Source: Serratia liquefaciens (GTDB lineage Bacteria > Pseudomonadota > Gammaproteobacteria > Enterobacterales > Enterobacteriaceae). Taken from it: DNA of 64,000 nucleotides. The notes under the pieces were generated by a model that ran no database searches, was not told the DNA's origin, and worked only from the letters and a program-made list of their open reading frames with translations. The stretch lies in assembly GCF_027594825.1 (NCBI RefSeq), contig NZ_CP088930.1, forward strand, positions 4,215,019 to 4,279,018, in the 5' to 3' direction. Below, piece after piece: positions 57,620 through 64,000 of this stretch. How positions within the stretch are numbered: position 1 is the first letter of the stretch; every line of letters starts with the position of its first letter. Both the position numbers and the translations under genes were made by a program.

Positions 57620-58834
57620 ATGAGTAGCGTAGATATTCTGGTACCTGACCTTCCTGAATCGGTTGCGGATGCGACCGTAGCCACCTGGCACAAGAAACCA
57701 GGTGACAGCGTCCAGCGTGACGAAGTTCTGGTTGAAATCGAAACTGACAAAGTGGTTCTGGAAGTTCCGGCAAGTGAAGCCGGGATCCTCGATGCGATCG
57801 TGGAGGAAGAGGGAGCAACCGTGCTTTCTCGCCAGCTGCTAGGCCGCATCCGCCCGGGCGACAGCTCCGGCAAGCCGACCGCTGAGAAGAGCCAGGAGAA
57901 AGAAGCCACGCCTGCACAGCGCGCGACTGCCAGCCTGGAAGAAGAGAGCAATGACGCGCTCAGCCCGGCGATCCGCCGCCTGATCGCCGAACACGATCTC
58001 GATGCTGCCGCCATCAAAGGCAGCGGCGTGGGTGGCCGTATCACCCGTGAAGACGTGGAGGCGCACCTGGCTAACGGCAAAAAAGCCGACAAACCAGCCG
58101 CCGTCGAAGCCGCACCGCAGCCTGCTCTGAGCAGCCGCAGCGAAAAACGCGTGCCGATGACCCGCCTGCGCAAACGCGTGGCAGAGCGCCTGTTGGAAGC
58201 GAAGAACAGCACTGCGATGCTGACCACCTTCAACGAAATCAACATGCAGCCGATCATGGACCTGCGCAAGCAGTACGGTGAAGCTTTCGAAAAACGTCAC
58301 GGTGTACGTCTGGGCTTCATGTCCTTCTACATCAAGGCGGTGGTTGAAGCCCTGAAGCGCTTCCCGGAAGTGAACGCTTCCATCGACGGCACCGACGTGG
58401 TCTACCACAACTACTTCGATATCAGCATTGCGGTATCTACCCCACGTGGCCTGGTGACCCCAGTTCTGCGCGACGTAGACACCATGAGCATGGCGGACAT
58501 CGAGAAGAAAATCAAAGAGCTGGCAGTCAAGGGCCGTGATGGCAAACTGACTGTGGAAGAGCTGACCGGCGGTAACTTCACCATTACCAACGGCGGCGTA
58601 TTCGGTTCACTGATGTCTACCCCGATCATCAACCCACCGCAGAGCGCCATCCTGGGCATGCACGCCATTAAAGATCGCCCAATGGCGGTTAAAGGCCAGG
58701 TTGTGATCCAGCCAATGATGTATCTGGCACTGTCTTACGATCACCGCCTGATCGACGGTAAAGAATCCGTCGGTTACCTGGTGACGGTTAAAGAGATGCT
58801 GGAAGATCCGGCTCGTCTGCTGCTGGACGTATAA
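57620..58834 (+). CDS. sucB: Dihydrolipoyllysine succinyltransferase E2 component
   Basis: 404 residues. Lipoyl domain 1-78 with the lipoylated Lys in [15 protein letters not shown]; Ala/Pro/Lys/Glu-rich linker about 80-110; E1/E3-binding domain about 112-150 ([37 protein letters not shown]); catalytic domain from about 175 with active-site His/Asp in [21 protein letters not shown] precedes the ATG, 11 bases after sucA. Confidence 0.98.
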   Translation: MSSVDILVPDLPESVADATVATWHKKPGDSVQRDEVLVEIETDKVVLEVPASEAGILDAIVEEEGATVLSRQLLGRIRPGDSSGKPTAEKSQEKEATPAQRATASLEEESNDALSPAIRRLIAEHDLDAAAIKGSGVGGRITREDVEAHLANGKKADKPAAVEAAPQPALSSRSEKRVPMTRLRKRVAERLLEAKNSTAMLTTFNEINMQPIMDLRKQYGEAFEKRHGVRLGFMSFYIKAVVEALKRFPEVNASIDGTDVVYHNYFDISIAVSTPRGLVTPVLRDVDTMSMADIEKKIKELAVKGRDGKLTVEELTGGNFTITNGGVFGSLMSTPIINPPQSAILGMHAIKDRPMAVKGQVVIQPMMYLALSYDHRLIDGKESVGYLVTVKEMLEDPARLLLDV

Positions 58835-58951
58835 CCCTGATGGGCGCGGTACGCCGCGCCCACACTCTGTGCTATGTGGCCGACGAAAGTCATGCGGTTT
58901 TCCGCCAAAATGACTCGGCTAAAACCTTCAGAACTGAATGGATAGAACATC

Positions 58952-60118
58952 ATGAATTTACACGAATATCAGGCAAAACAGCTGTTTGCTCGGTATGGCA
59001 TGCCGGCACCAACCGGTTACGCCTGTACCACACCGCGTGAAGCGGAAGAAGCCGCATCCAAAATCGGCTCCGGCCCGTGGGTGGTTAAATGTCAGGTTCA
59101 TGCTGGCGGCCGCGGTAAAGCTGGCGGCGTTAAAGTCGTTAACAGCAAAGAAGACATCCGTGCTTTCGCTGAAGCCTGGCTGGGCAAGCGTCTGGTGACC
59201 TACCAGACTGACGCGCTGGGCCAGCCGGTTCACCAGATCTTGGTAGAAGCCGCAACCGACATCGATAAAGAACTGTACCTGGGTGCGGTAGTTGACCGTG
59301 CAAGCCGTCGCGTGGTGTTCATGGCATCCACCGAGGGTGGCGTTGAGATTGAGAAAGTTGCGGAAGAAACGCCGGAGCTGATCCACAAAATGACCATCGA
59401 CCCACTGGCAGGCCCGCAGCCTTACCAGGGCCGTGAACTGGCCTTCAAACTGGGCCTGACCGGTAAGCAGGTTGGCCAATTCGCCAAGATCTTCATGGGC
59501 CTGGCGACCCTGTTCCTGGAGCGTGACCTGGCGATGGTTGAGATTAACCCGCTGGTGGTGACCAAGCAGGGCGATCTGATCTGTCTGGACGGCAAACTGG
59601 GCGCTGACGGTAACGCACTGTTCCGTCAACCTGAGCTGCGTGAAATGCGTGACCTGTCGCAAGAAGACGAGCGTGAATCCCGTGCGGCACAGTGGGAGCT
59701 GAACTACGTTGCTCTCGACGGCAACATCGGCTGCATGGTTAACGGCGCAGGCCTGGCGATGGGGACCATGGACATCGTTAAACTGCACGGCGGTGAGCCA
59801 GCCAACTTCCTCGACGTAGGCGGTGGTGCAACCAAAGAGCGCGTGACCGAAGCCTTCAAAATCATCCTGTCCGACGACAAGGTGAAAGCGGTATTGGTTA
59901 ACATTTTCGGTGGTATCGTGCGCTGCGACCTGATCGCTGACGGTATCATTGGCGCAGTAGCCGAAGTGGGCGTTAACGTCCCGGTGGTGGTGCGTCTGGA
60001 AGGGAATAACGCCGAACTGGGCGCCAAGAAACTGGCGGACAGCGGTCTGAATATCATTGCTGCGACCAGCCTGACTGATGCGGCTCAGCAAGTTGTTGCG
60101 GCAGTGGAGGGTAAATAA
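58952..60118 (+). CDS. sucC: Succinyl-CoA synthetase beta subunit
   Basis: 388 residues, as in E. coli. ATP-grasp N-terminus ([38 protein letters not shown]) and C-terminal CoA-ligase domain with [12 protein letters not shown] and [15 protein letters not shown]. Substrate-level phosphorylation of ADP/GDP from succinyl-CoA. The 117-base gap after sucB has no gene or terminator. The stop codon overlaps the sucD start by one base (TAATG). Confidence 0.98.
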   Translation: MNLHEYQAKQLFARYGMPAPTGYACTTPREAEEAASKIGSGPWVVKCQVHAGGRGKAGGVKVVNSKEDIRAFAEAWLGKRLVTYQTDALGQPVHQILVEAATDIDKELYLGAVVDRASRRVVFMASTEGGVEIEKVAEETPELIHKMTIDPLAGPQPYQGRELAFKLGLTGKQVGQFAKIFMGLATLFLERDLAMVEINPLVVTKQGDLICLDGKLGADGNALFRQPELREMRDLSQEDERESRAAQWELNYVALDGNIGCMVNGAGLAMGTMDIVKLHGGEPANFLDVGGGATKERVTEAFKIILSDDKVKAVLVNIFGGIVRCDLIADGIIGAVAEVGVNVPVVVRLEGNNAELGAKKLADSGLNIIAATSLTDAAQQVVAAVEGK

Positions 60119-60990
60119 TGTCCATTTTAATCGATAAGAACACCAAAGTTATCTGTCAGGGTTTCACCGGTAGCCAGGGGACCTTCCACTCCGAACAAGC
60201 TATCGCTTACGGCACCAAAATGGTCGGTGGCGTGACGCCGGGCAAAGGCGGCACTCAGCACCTGGGCCTGCCGGTGTTCAACACCGTGCGTGAAGCGGTT
60301 GAAGCGACCGGCGCCACGGCGTCTGTGATCTACGTACCGGCACCGTTCTGCAAAGACTCCATTCTGGAAGCTATCGATGCAGGCATCAAACTGATCATCA
60401 CCATTACCGAAGGCATCCCGACGCTGGATATGCTGACCGTCAAGGTGAAGCTGGATGAAGCCGGCGTGCGCATGATTGGTCCGAACTGCCCAGGCGTTAT
60501 CACCCCGGGCGAGTGCAAAATCGGCATCATGCCAGGCCACATCCACCTGCCAGGCAAAGTGGGCATCGTATCCCGCTCCGGCACCCTGACCTACGAAGCG
60601 GTGAAGCAAACCACCGATACCGGTCTGGGCCAGTCTACCTGTGTGGGCATCGGCGGTGACCCGATCCCAGGCTCCAACTTCATCGATATCCTGAAATTGT
60701 TCCAGGAAGATCCGCAAACTGAAGCGATCGTCATGATCGGTGAGATCGGCGGCAGCGCAGAAGAAGAAGCTGCGGCTTACATCAAAGAACACGTGACCAA
60801 ACCCGTCGTGGGCTACATCGCGGGCGTTACCGCGCCTAAAGGTAAGCGTATGGGCCATGCCGGTGCCATTATTGCCGGCGGCAAAGGCACTGCAGACGAG
60901 AAATTCGCAGCGCTGGAAGCGGCAGGGGTTAAAACCGTGCGCAGCCTGGCCGATATCGGCGAAGCTGTGAAAGCAGTTCTGAACCGCTAA
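60118..60990 (+). CDS. sucD: Succinyl-CoA synthetase alpha subunit
   Basis: 290 residues. CoA-binding N-terminus with [19 protein letters not shown]; signature [30 protein letters not shown]; phosphorylated His in [21 protein letters not shown]. Last gene of the sdh-suc operon. The C-terminus ends [13 protein letters not shown]. Confidence 0.98.
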   Translation: MSILIDKNTKVICQGFTGSQGTFHSEQAIAYGTKMVGGVTPGKGGTQHLGLPVFNTVREAVEATGATASVIYVPAPFCKDSILEAIDAGIKLIITITEGIPTLDMLTVKVKLDEAGVRMIGPNCPGVITPGECKIGIMPGHIHLPGKVGIVSRSGTLTYEAVKQTTDTGLGQSTCVGIGGDPIPGSNFIDILKLFQEDPQTEAIVMIGEIGGSAEEEAAAYIKEHVTKPVVGYIAGVTAPKGKRMGHAGAIIAGGKGTADEKFAALEAAGVKTVRSLADIGEAVKAVLNR

Positions 60991-61017
60991 TTTAACCTGC
61001 GGTAGTCCGTATCCAAG

Positions 61018-61053
61018 CAGGGTCAGACCAAGCGTCTGGCCCTGTTTTTTTTT
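61018..61053 (+). terminator. Terminator of the sdh-suc operon
   Basis: CAGGGTCAGAC pairs with GTCTGGCCCTG (one wobble) around a 5-base loop and is followed by nine T. It sits 27 bases after the sucD stop. In E. coli the 3' end of this transcript also yields the SdhX (RybD) small RNA; a similar fragment here is possible. Confidence 0.93.
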
Positions 61054-61228
61054 GCCTGCTGGAGGGGCTGCCGGGCATCAGTGTGGTGGCGGTGGGGATT
61101 AACGGCGTCAATTAAGTGGAAAAGGGGATGGGGCAGGGGTATTTAAGCGCGGCTTTATCGATAATTATTCTTTTTATTGCCTACAATTATCAGAGTAAAA
61201 AAATAAGCTAAGCTTGTCCTATTGGCAG

Positions 61229-61244
61229 GTTAATAAGCGTTAAC
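61229..61244 (+). promoter_or_regulatory. Candidate ArcA-binding site upstream of cydA
   Basis: GTTAATAAGCGTTAAC has two GTTAA repeats spaced 10 bases apart, as in ArcA boxes, and cydAB is a classical ArcA target. Low information content, so tentative. Confidence 0.4.
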
Positions 61245-61412
61245 ATCATTCACACTCAAGACTTCATTTAAATACAGATAACCATTAAATATCACATCTA
61301 TTTAACACAAAAAGTACCTACATAGACTACGAAACCATTATGTAACATAACCACAAGATAATTATGAGAAATTGTGAGCTGAATCTGGAAATAAAATTCA
61401 GATAGGCTTAAA

Positions 61413-61426
61413 TTGTTCCAGATCAA
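61413..61426 (+). promoter_or_regulatory. Candidate FNR box upstream of cydA
   Basis: TTGTT-CCAG-ATCAA differs from the FNR consensus TTGAT-N4-ATCAA by one base. FNR regulates cydAB in E. coli. The whole gap between sucD and cydA (61054-61769, 716 bases) is otherwise without a gene; it contains AT-rich sequence and this control region. Confidence 0.5.
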
Positions 61427-61769
61427 ATTACGGCTGAGTACCTCTTTGGGCTAAAATTTGACCTGTAACCAAAAGTCTAACCCATATCACGTAAAAACCT
61501 ATTTATTGTGTGGGATTGGGCGAGTATCATCCATGGTGAATATGGATGGTTGATCTTGTTGCATTTGTTACCCGTTGTCGGTTTTCAGTGGTGTGTTTAG
61601 TGCACTGGCCAGTGCGGCCCGCGTCGAATGCATGGTTGAAAGCGGAGAAGCTGGATCAAATTTTTGTTGTTTTTAAGGGCATTCACTGCGGGGCGTTACC
61701 GGTAGCTTCACCCGAAGTCATATCGATAACCGCATGTCGGAGTCTTCCTGCGAGGAGCAAGGAGTCAAG

Positions 61770-63338
61770 ATGTTTGATATTGTCGAACTGTCGCGCTTAC
61801 AGTTTGCTTTAACGGCGATGTACCACTTCTTATTTGTCCCATTAACGCTAGGCATGGCGTTTTTGCTGGCAATTATGGAAACGGTATATGTACTGTCAGG
61901 CAAGCAAATCTATAAAGATATGACCAAATTCTGGGGCAAGTTATTTGCAATTAACTTTGCTCTGGGTGTGGCCACCGGTTTGACCATGGAGTTCCAGTTC
62001 GGGACCAACTGGTCATATTTCTCACACTACGTCGGTGATATTTTCGGGGCCCCTCTGGCCATCGAAGGTCTGATGGCGTTCTTCCTTGAATCGACGCTGG
62101 TCGGCCTGTTCTTCTTCGGCTGGGATCGTCTGGGCAAGGTGCAGCACATGGCCGTAACCTGGCTTGTGGCACTGGGCTCAAACTTCTCCGCGCTGTGGAT
62201 CCTGGTAGCCAACGGCTGGATGCAGAACCCTATCGCCTCGGACTTCAACTTCGAAACCATGCGTATGGAGATGCTCAGCTTCTCCGAACTGGTGCTTAAC
62301 CCTGTTGCGCAGGTGAAGTTCGTTCACACCGTGGCGGCCGGCTACACCTGTGGTGCGATGTTCGTACTGGGTATCAGCTCTTACTACCTGTTGAAAGGCC
62401 GTGATATCGCCTTTGCCAAACGCTCCTTCGCCATTGCTGCCAGCTTCGGTATGGCTGCCGTGCTGTCCGTTATCGTTCTGGGTGATGAATCCGGCTACGA
62501 AATGGGTGACGTGCAGAAAACCAAACTGGCCGCCATCGAAGCCGAGTGGGACACTCAACCGGCTCCGGCTTCCTTTACCCTGTTCGGTATTCCGAATCAG
62601 GATAAAATGGAAAACTCCTACGCGATCCAAATTCCTTATGCGCTCGGCCTGATTGCCACCCGCTCAACAGATACACAGGTCACCGGCCTGAAAGATCTGA
62701 TGGCGCAGCATGAAGTGCGTATCCGCAACGGGATGAAAGCCTACCAATTGCTGGAAGAGCTGCGCAGCGGCAATACCGATCCGGCGGTTCGCGCCGAGTT
62801 CAATAAAGCCAAGCAAGACTTGGGCTATGGTTTGCTGCTGAAGCGTTATACCCAGAACGTCACCGACGCGACGGAAACGCAGATCCAGCAGGCAACCAAA
62901 GACTCTATTCCACGCGTAGCGCCGCTGTACTTCGCCTTCCGCATCATGGTGGCCTGTGGCGTGCTGATGTTGCTGATTATCGGCCTGTCATTCTGGAGCG
63001 TGCTTCGTGGCCGCATTGGCCAGAGAAAGTGGCTGCACCGCGCGGCGCTGTATGGCCTGCCGCTGCCGTGGATTGCCATCGAAGCCGGCTGGTTTGTGGC
63101 TGAATACGGTCGTCAACCTTGGGCGATTGGTGAGGTGCTGCCAACGGCGGTCGCCAACTCTTCGCTGACTGCGGGTGACATTCTGTTCTCGATGGGGCTG
63201 ATTTGCGGCTTGTACACCCTGTTCCTGGTGGCTGAAATGTACCTGATGTTCAAATTTGCACGCCTGGGTCCAAGCAGCCTGAAAACTGGCCGCTACCACT
63301 TTGAACAACCGACTGCCGCCGTGCAGGAAGCGCGCTAA
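61770..63338 (+). CDS. cydA: Cytochrome bd-I ubiquinol oxidase subunit I
   Basis: 522 residues, as in E. coli, from the ATG at 61770 ([20 protein letters not shown]), with GGAG 5 bases upstream; the longer frame to 61734 is rejected because His19 then loses its family position. Heme ligand His19 is in AMYHF; the quinol-binding Q-loop lies about 255-330 ([24 protein letters not shown]). Multiple membrane helices. High-affinity terminal oxidase used at low oxygen. Confidence 0.98.
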   Translation: MFDIVELSRLQFALTAMYHFLFVPLTLGMAFLLAIMETVYVLSGKQIYKDMTKFWGKLFAINFALGVATGLTMEFQFGTNWSYFSHYVGDIFGAPLAIEGLMAFFLESTLVGLFFFGWDRLGKVQHMAVTWLVALGSNFSALWILVANGWMQNPIASDFNFETMRMEMLSFSELVLNPVAQVKFVHTVAAGYTCGAMFVLGISSYYLLKGRDIAFAKRSFAIAASFGMAAVLSVIVLGDESGYEMGDVQKTKLAAIEAEWDTQPAPASFTLFGIPNQDKMENSYAIQIPYALGLIATRSTDTQVTGLKDLMAQHEVRIRNGMKAYQLLEELRSGNTDPAVRAEFNKAKQDLGYGLLLKRYTQNVTDATETQIQQATKDSIPRVAPLYFAFRIMVACGVLMLLIIGLSFWSVLRGRIGQRKWLHRAALYGLPLPWIAIEAGWFVAEYGRQPWAIGEVLPTAVANSSLTAGDILFSMGLICGLYTLFLVAEMYLMFKFARLGPSSLKTGRYHFEQPTAAVQEAR

Positions 63339-63352
63339 ACAGGAGTCCACGT

Positions 63353-64000
63353 ATGTTTGATTATGAAGTACTGCGATTTATCTGGTGGATCCTGATTGGC
63401 GTACTGCTGATCGGTTTCGCCGTCACCGACGGTTTCGACATGGGGGTCGGCATTCTGGTGCGCATTATCGGTAAAACCGATACCGAGCGCCGGGTGATGA
63501 TCAACTCCATCGCGCCGCACTGGGACGGTAACCAGGTGTGGCTGATCACCGCCGGTGGTGCGCTGTTTGCCGCCTGGCCAATGGTCTATGCGGCGGCGTT
63601 CTCCGGTTTCTACGTCGCCATGATCCTGGTGCTGTCCGCCTTGTTCTTCCGCCCGGTCGGTTTTGACTACCGCTCGAAGCTGGAGAGCAGCCGCTGGCGC
63701 AACATGTGGGACTGGGGCATCTTCATCGGCAGCTTCGTGCCGGCGGTAGTGTTCGGCGTGGCGTTCGGCAACCTGCTGCAGGGCGTGCCGTTCCACATGG
63801 ACGAATACATGCGTCTGTTCTACACCGGCAACTTCTTCCAACTGCTGAATCCGTTTGGCCTGTTGGCGGGCGTGGTCAGCCTGACCATGCTGGTGACCCA
63901 GGGTGCGACCTACCTGCAGATGCGTACTAGCGGTGAGATCCACCTGCGTGCCCGTGCTGCGGCGCAGATCTCCACGCTGGTGATGGCGGTGTTCTTCCTG
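63353..64000 (+). CDS. cydB: Cytochrome bd-I ubiquinol oxidase subunit II, 5' part
   Basis: 216 codons are present and the gene continues past the right edge. ATG at 63353 with CAGGAG in front, 14 bases after cydA. N-terminus [33 protein letters not shown], then [26 protein letters not shown] and [27 protein letters not shown], all conserved in CydB. Partner of CydA. Confidence 0.97.
   Translation, partial: MFDYEVLRFIWWILIGVLLIGFAVTDGFDMGVGILVRIIGKTDTERRVMINSIAPHWDGNQVWLITAGGALFAAWPMVYAAAFSGFYVAMILVLSALFFRPVGFDYRSKLESSRWRNMWDWGIFIGSFVPAVVFGVAFGNLLQGVPFHMDEYMRLFYTGNFFQLLNPFGLLAGVVSLTMLVTQGATYLQMRTSGEIHLRARAAAQISTLVMAVFFL

Noticed and set aside
61060..61116. In-frame fragment reading LLEGLPGISVVAVGINGVN followed by a stop, after the sucD terminator
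   Set aside because: It looks like the end of a lost gene but is only 19 codons, with no upstream continuation, so it is not enough to call a pseudogene.

Overview
The window is a stretch of enterobacterial core chromosome, almost certainly from Serratia. The gene order follows the Escherichia coli block from corC (ybeX) to cydB closely. Two chitin enzymes match the well-known S. marcescens proteins in length and catalytic numbering: ChiC has its general acid at Glu141, and chitobiase has its Asp-Glu pair at 539-540. I cannot name the species; the differences from the S. marcescens sequences I remember suggest another Serratia. No prophage, insertion sequence, CRISPR array or rRNA gene was seen.

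Layout. 1-4293 (minus): corC (cut by the window edge), ybeY, ybeZ, a yjdM/phnA-type gene and miaB. 4490-5671: ubiF. 5778-6382 (minus): six tRNA genes (Met, Leu, Gln, Gln, Met, Gln) behind a promoter with a GC-rich discriminator. 6603-8267: asnB. 8556-16499: chitinase chiC, nagD, nagC, nagA and nagB, then the divergent transporter gene nagE, with two NagC operators and a CRP site between nagB and nagE. 16751-18415: glnS. 18991-23508: chitoporin chiP, lipoprotein chiQ and chitobiase chb. 23857-26733 (minus): fur, fldA, ybfE, ybfF. 27055-30465: seqA, pgm, a PadR-type regulator and a DUF3861 gene. 30535-38489 (minus): kdpFABC and kdpDE. 38934-49219: ybfA, ybgA, phrB, a periplasmic class II cyclic-nucleotide phosphodiesterase, ybgI, the 5-oxoprolinase genes pxpBCA, a DUF969/DUF979 membrane pair, pcp and nei. 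49276-60990: gltA (minus), then sdhCDAB-sucABCD. 61770-64000: cydA and the start of cydB.

How it fits together. Secreted chitinase, an outer-membrane chitooligosaccharide channel, a periplasmic chitobiase, the GlcNAc phosphotransferase transporter and the deacetylase/deaminase genes form a nearly complete route from chitin to fructose-6-phosphate in 15 kb, with the NagC repressor encoded inside it. The chiP leader carries a perfect 18-base complement to the ChiX small RNA as I remember it. The pxp/DUF969/DUF979/pcp block looks like a pyroglutamate salvage operon. The last 15 kb encodes citrate synthase, succinate dehydrogenase, 2-oxoglutarate dehydrogenase E1/E2, succinyl-CoA synthetase and cytochrome bd.

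No wholly unknown multi-gene system is visible. The least ordinary items are a ladder of four GATATATC operators in front of the His-rich PadR gene, a structured element between chb and fur that could be a small RNA, a train of hairpins between sdhB and sucA, a 14-base inverted repeat between gltA and sdhC, and a perfect 15-base tandem duplication that lengthens the KdpF peptide.
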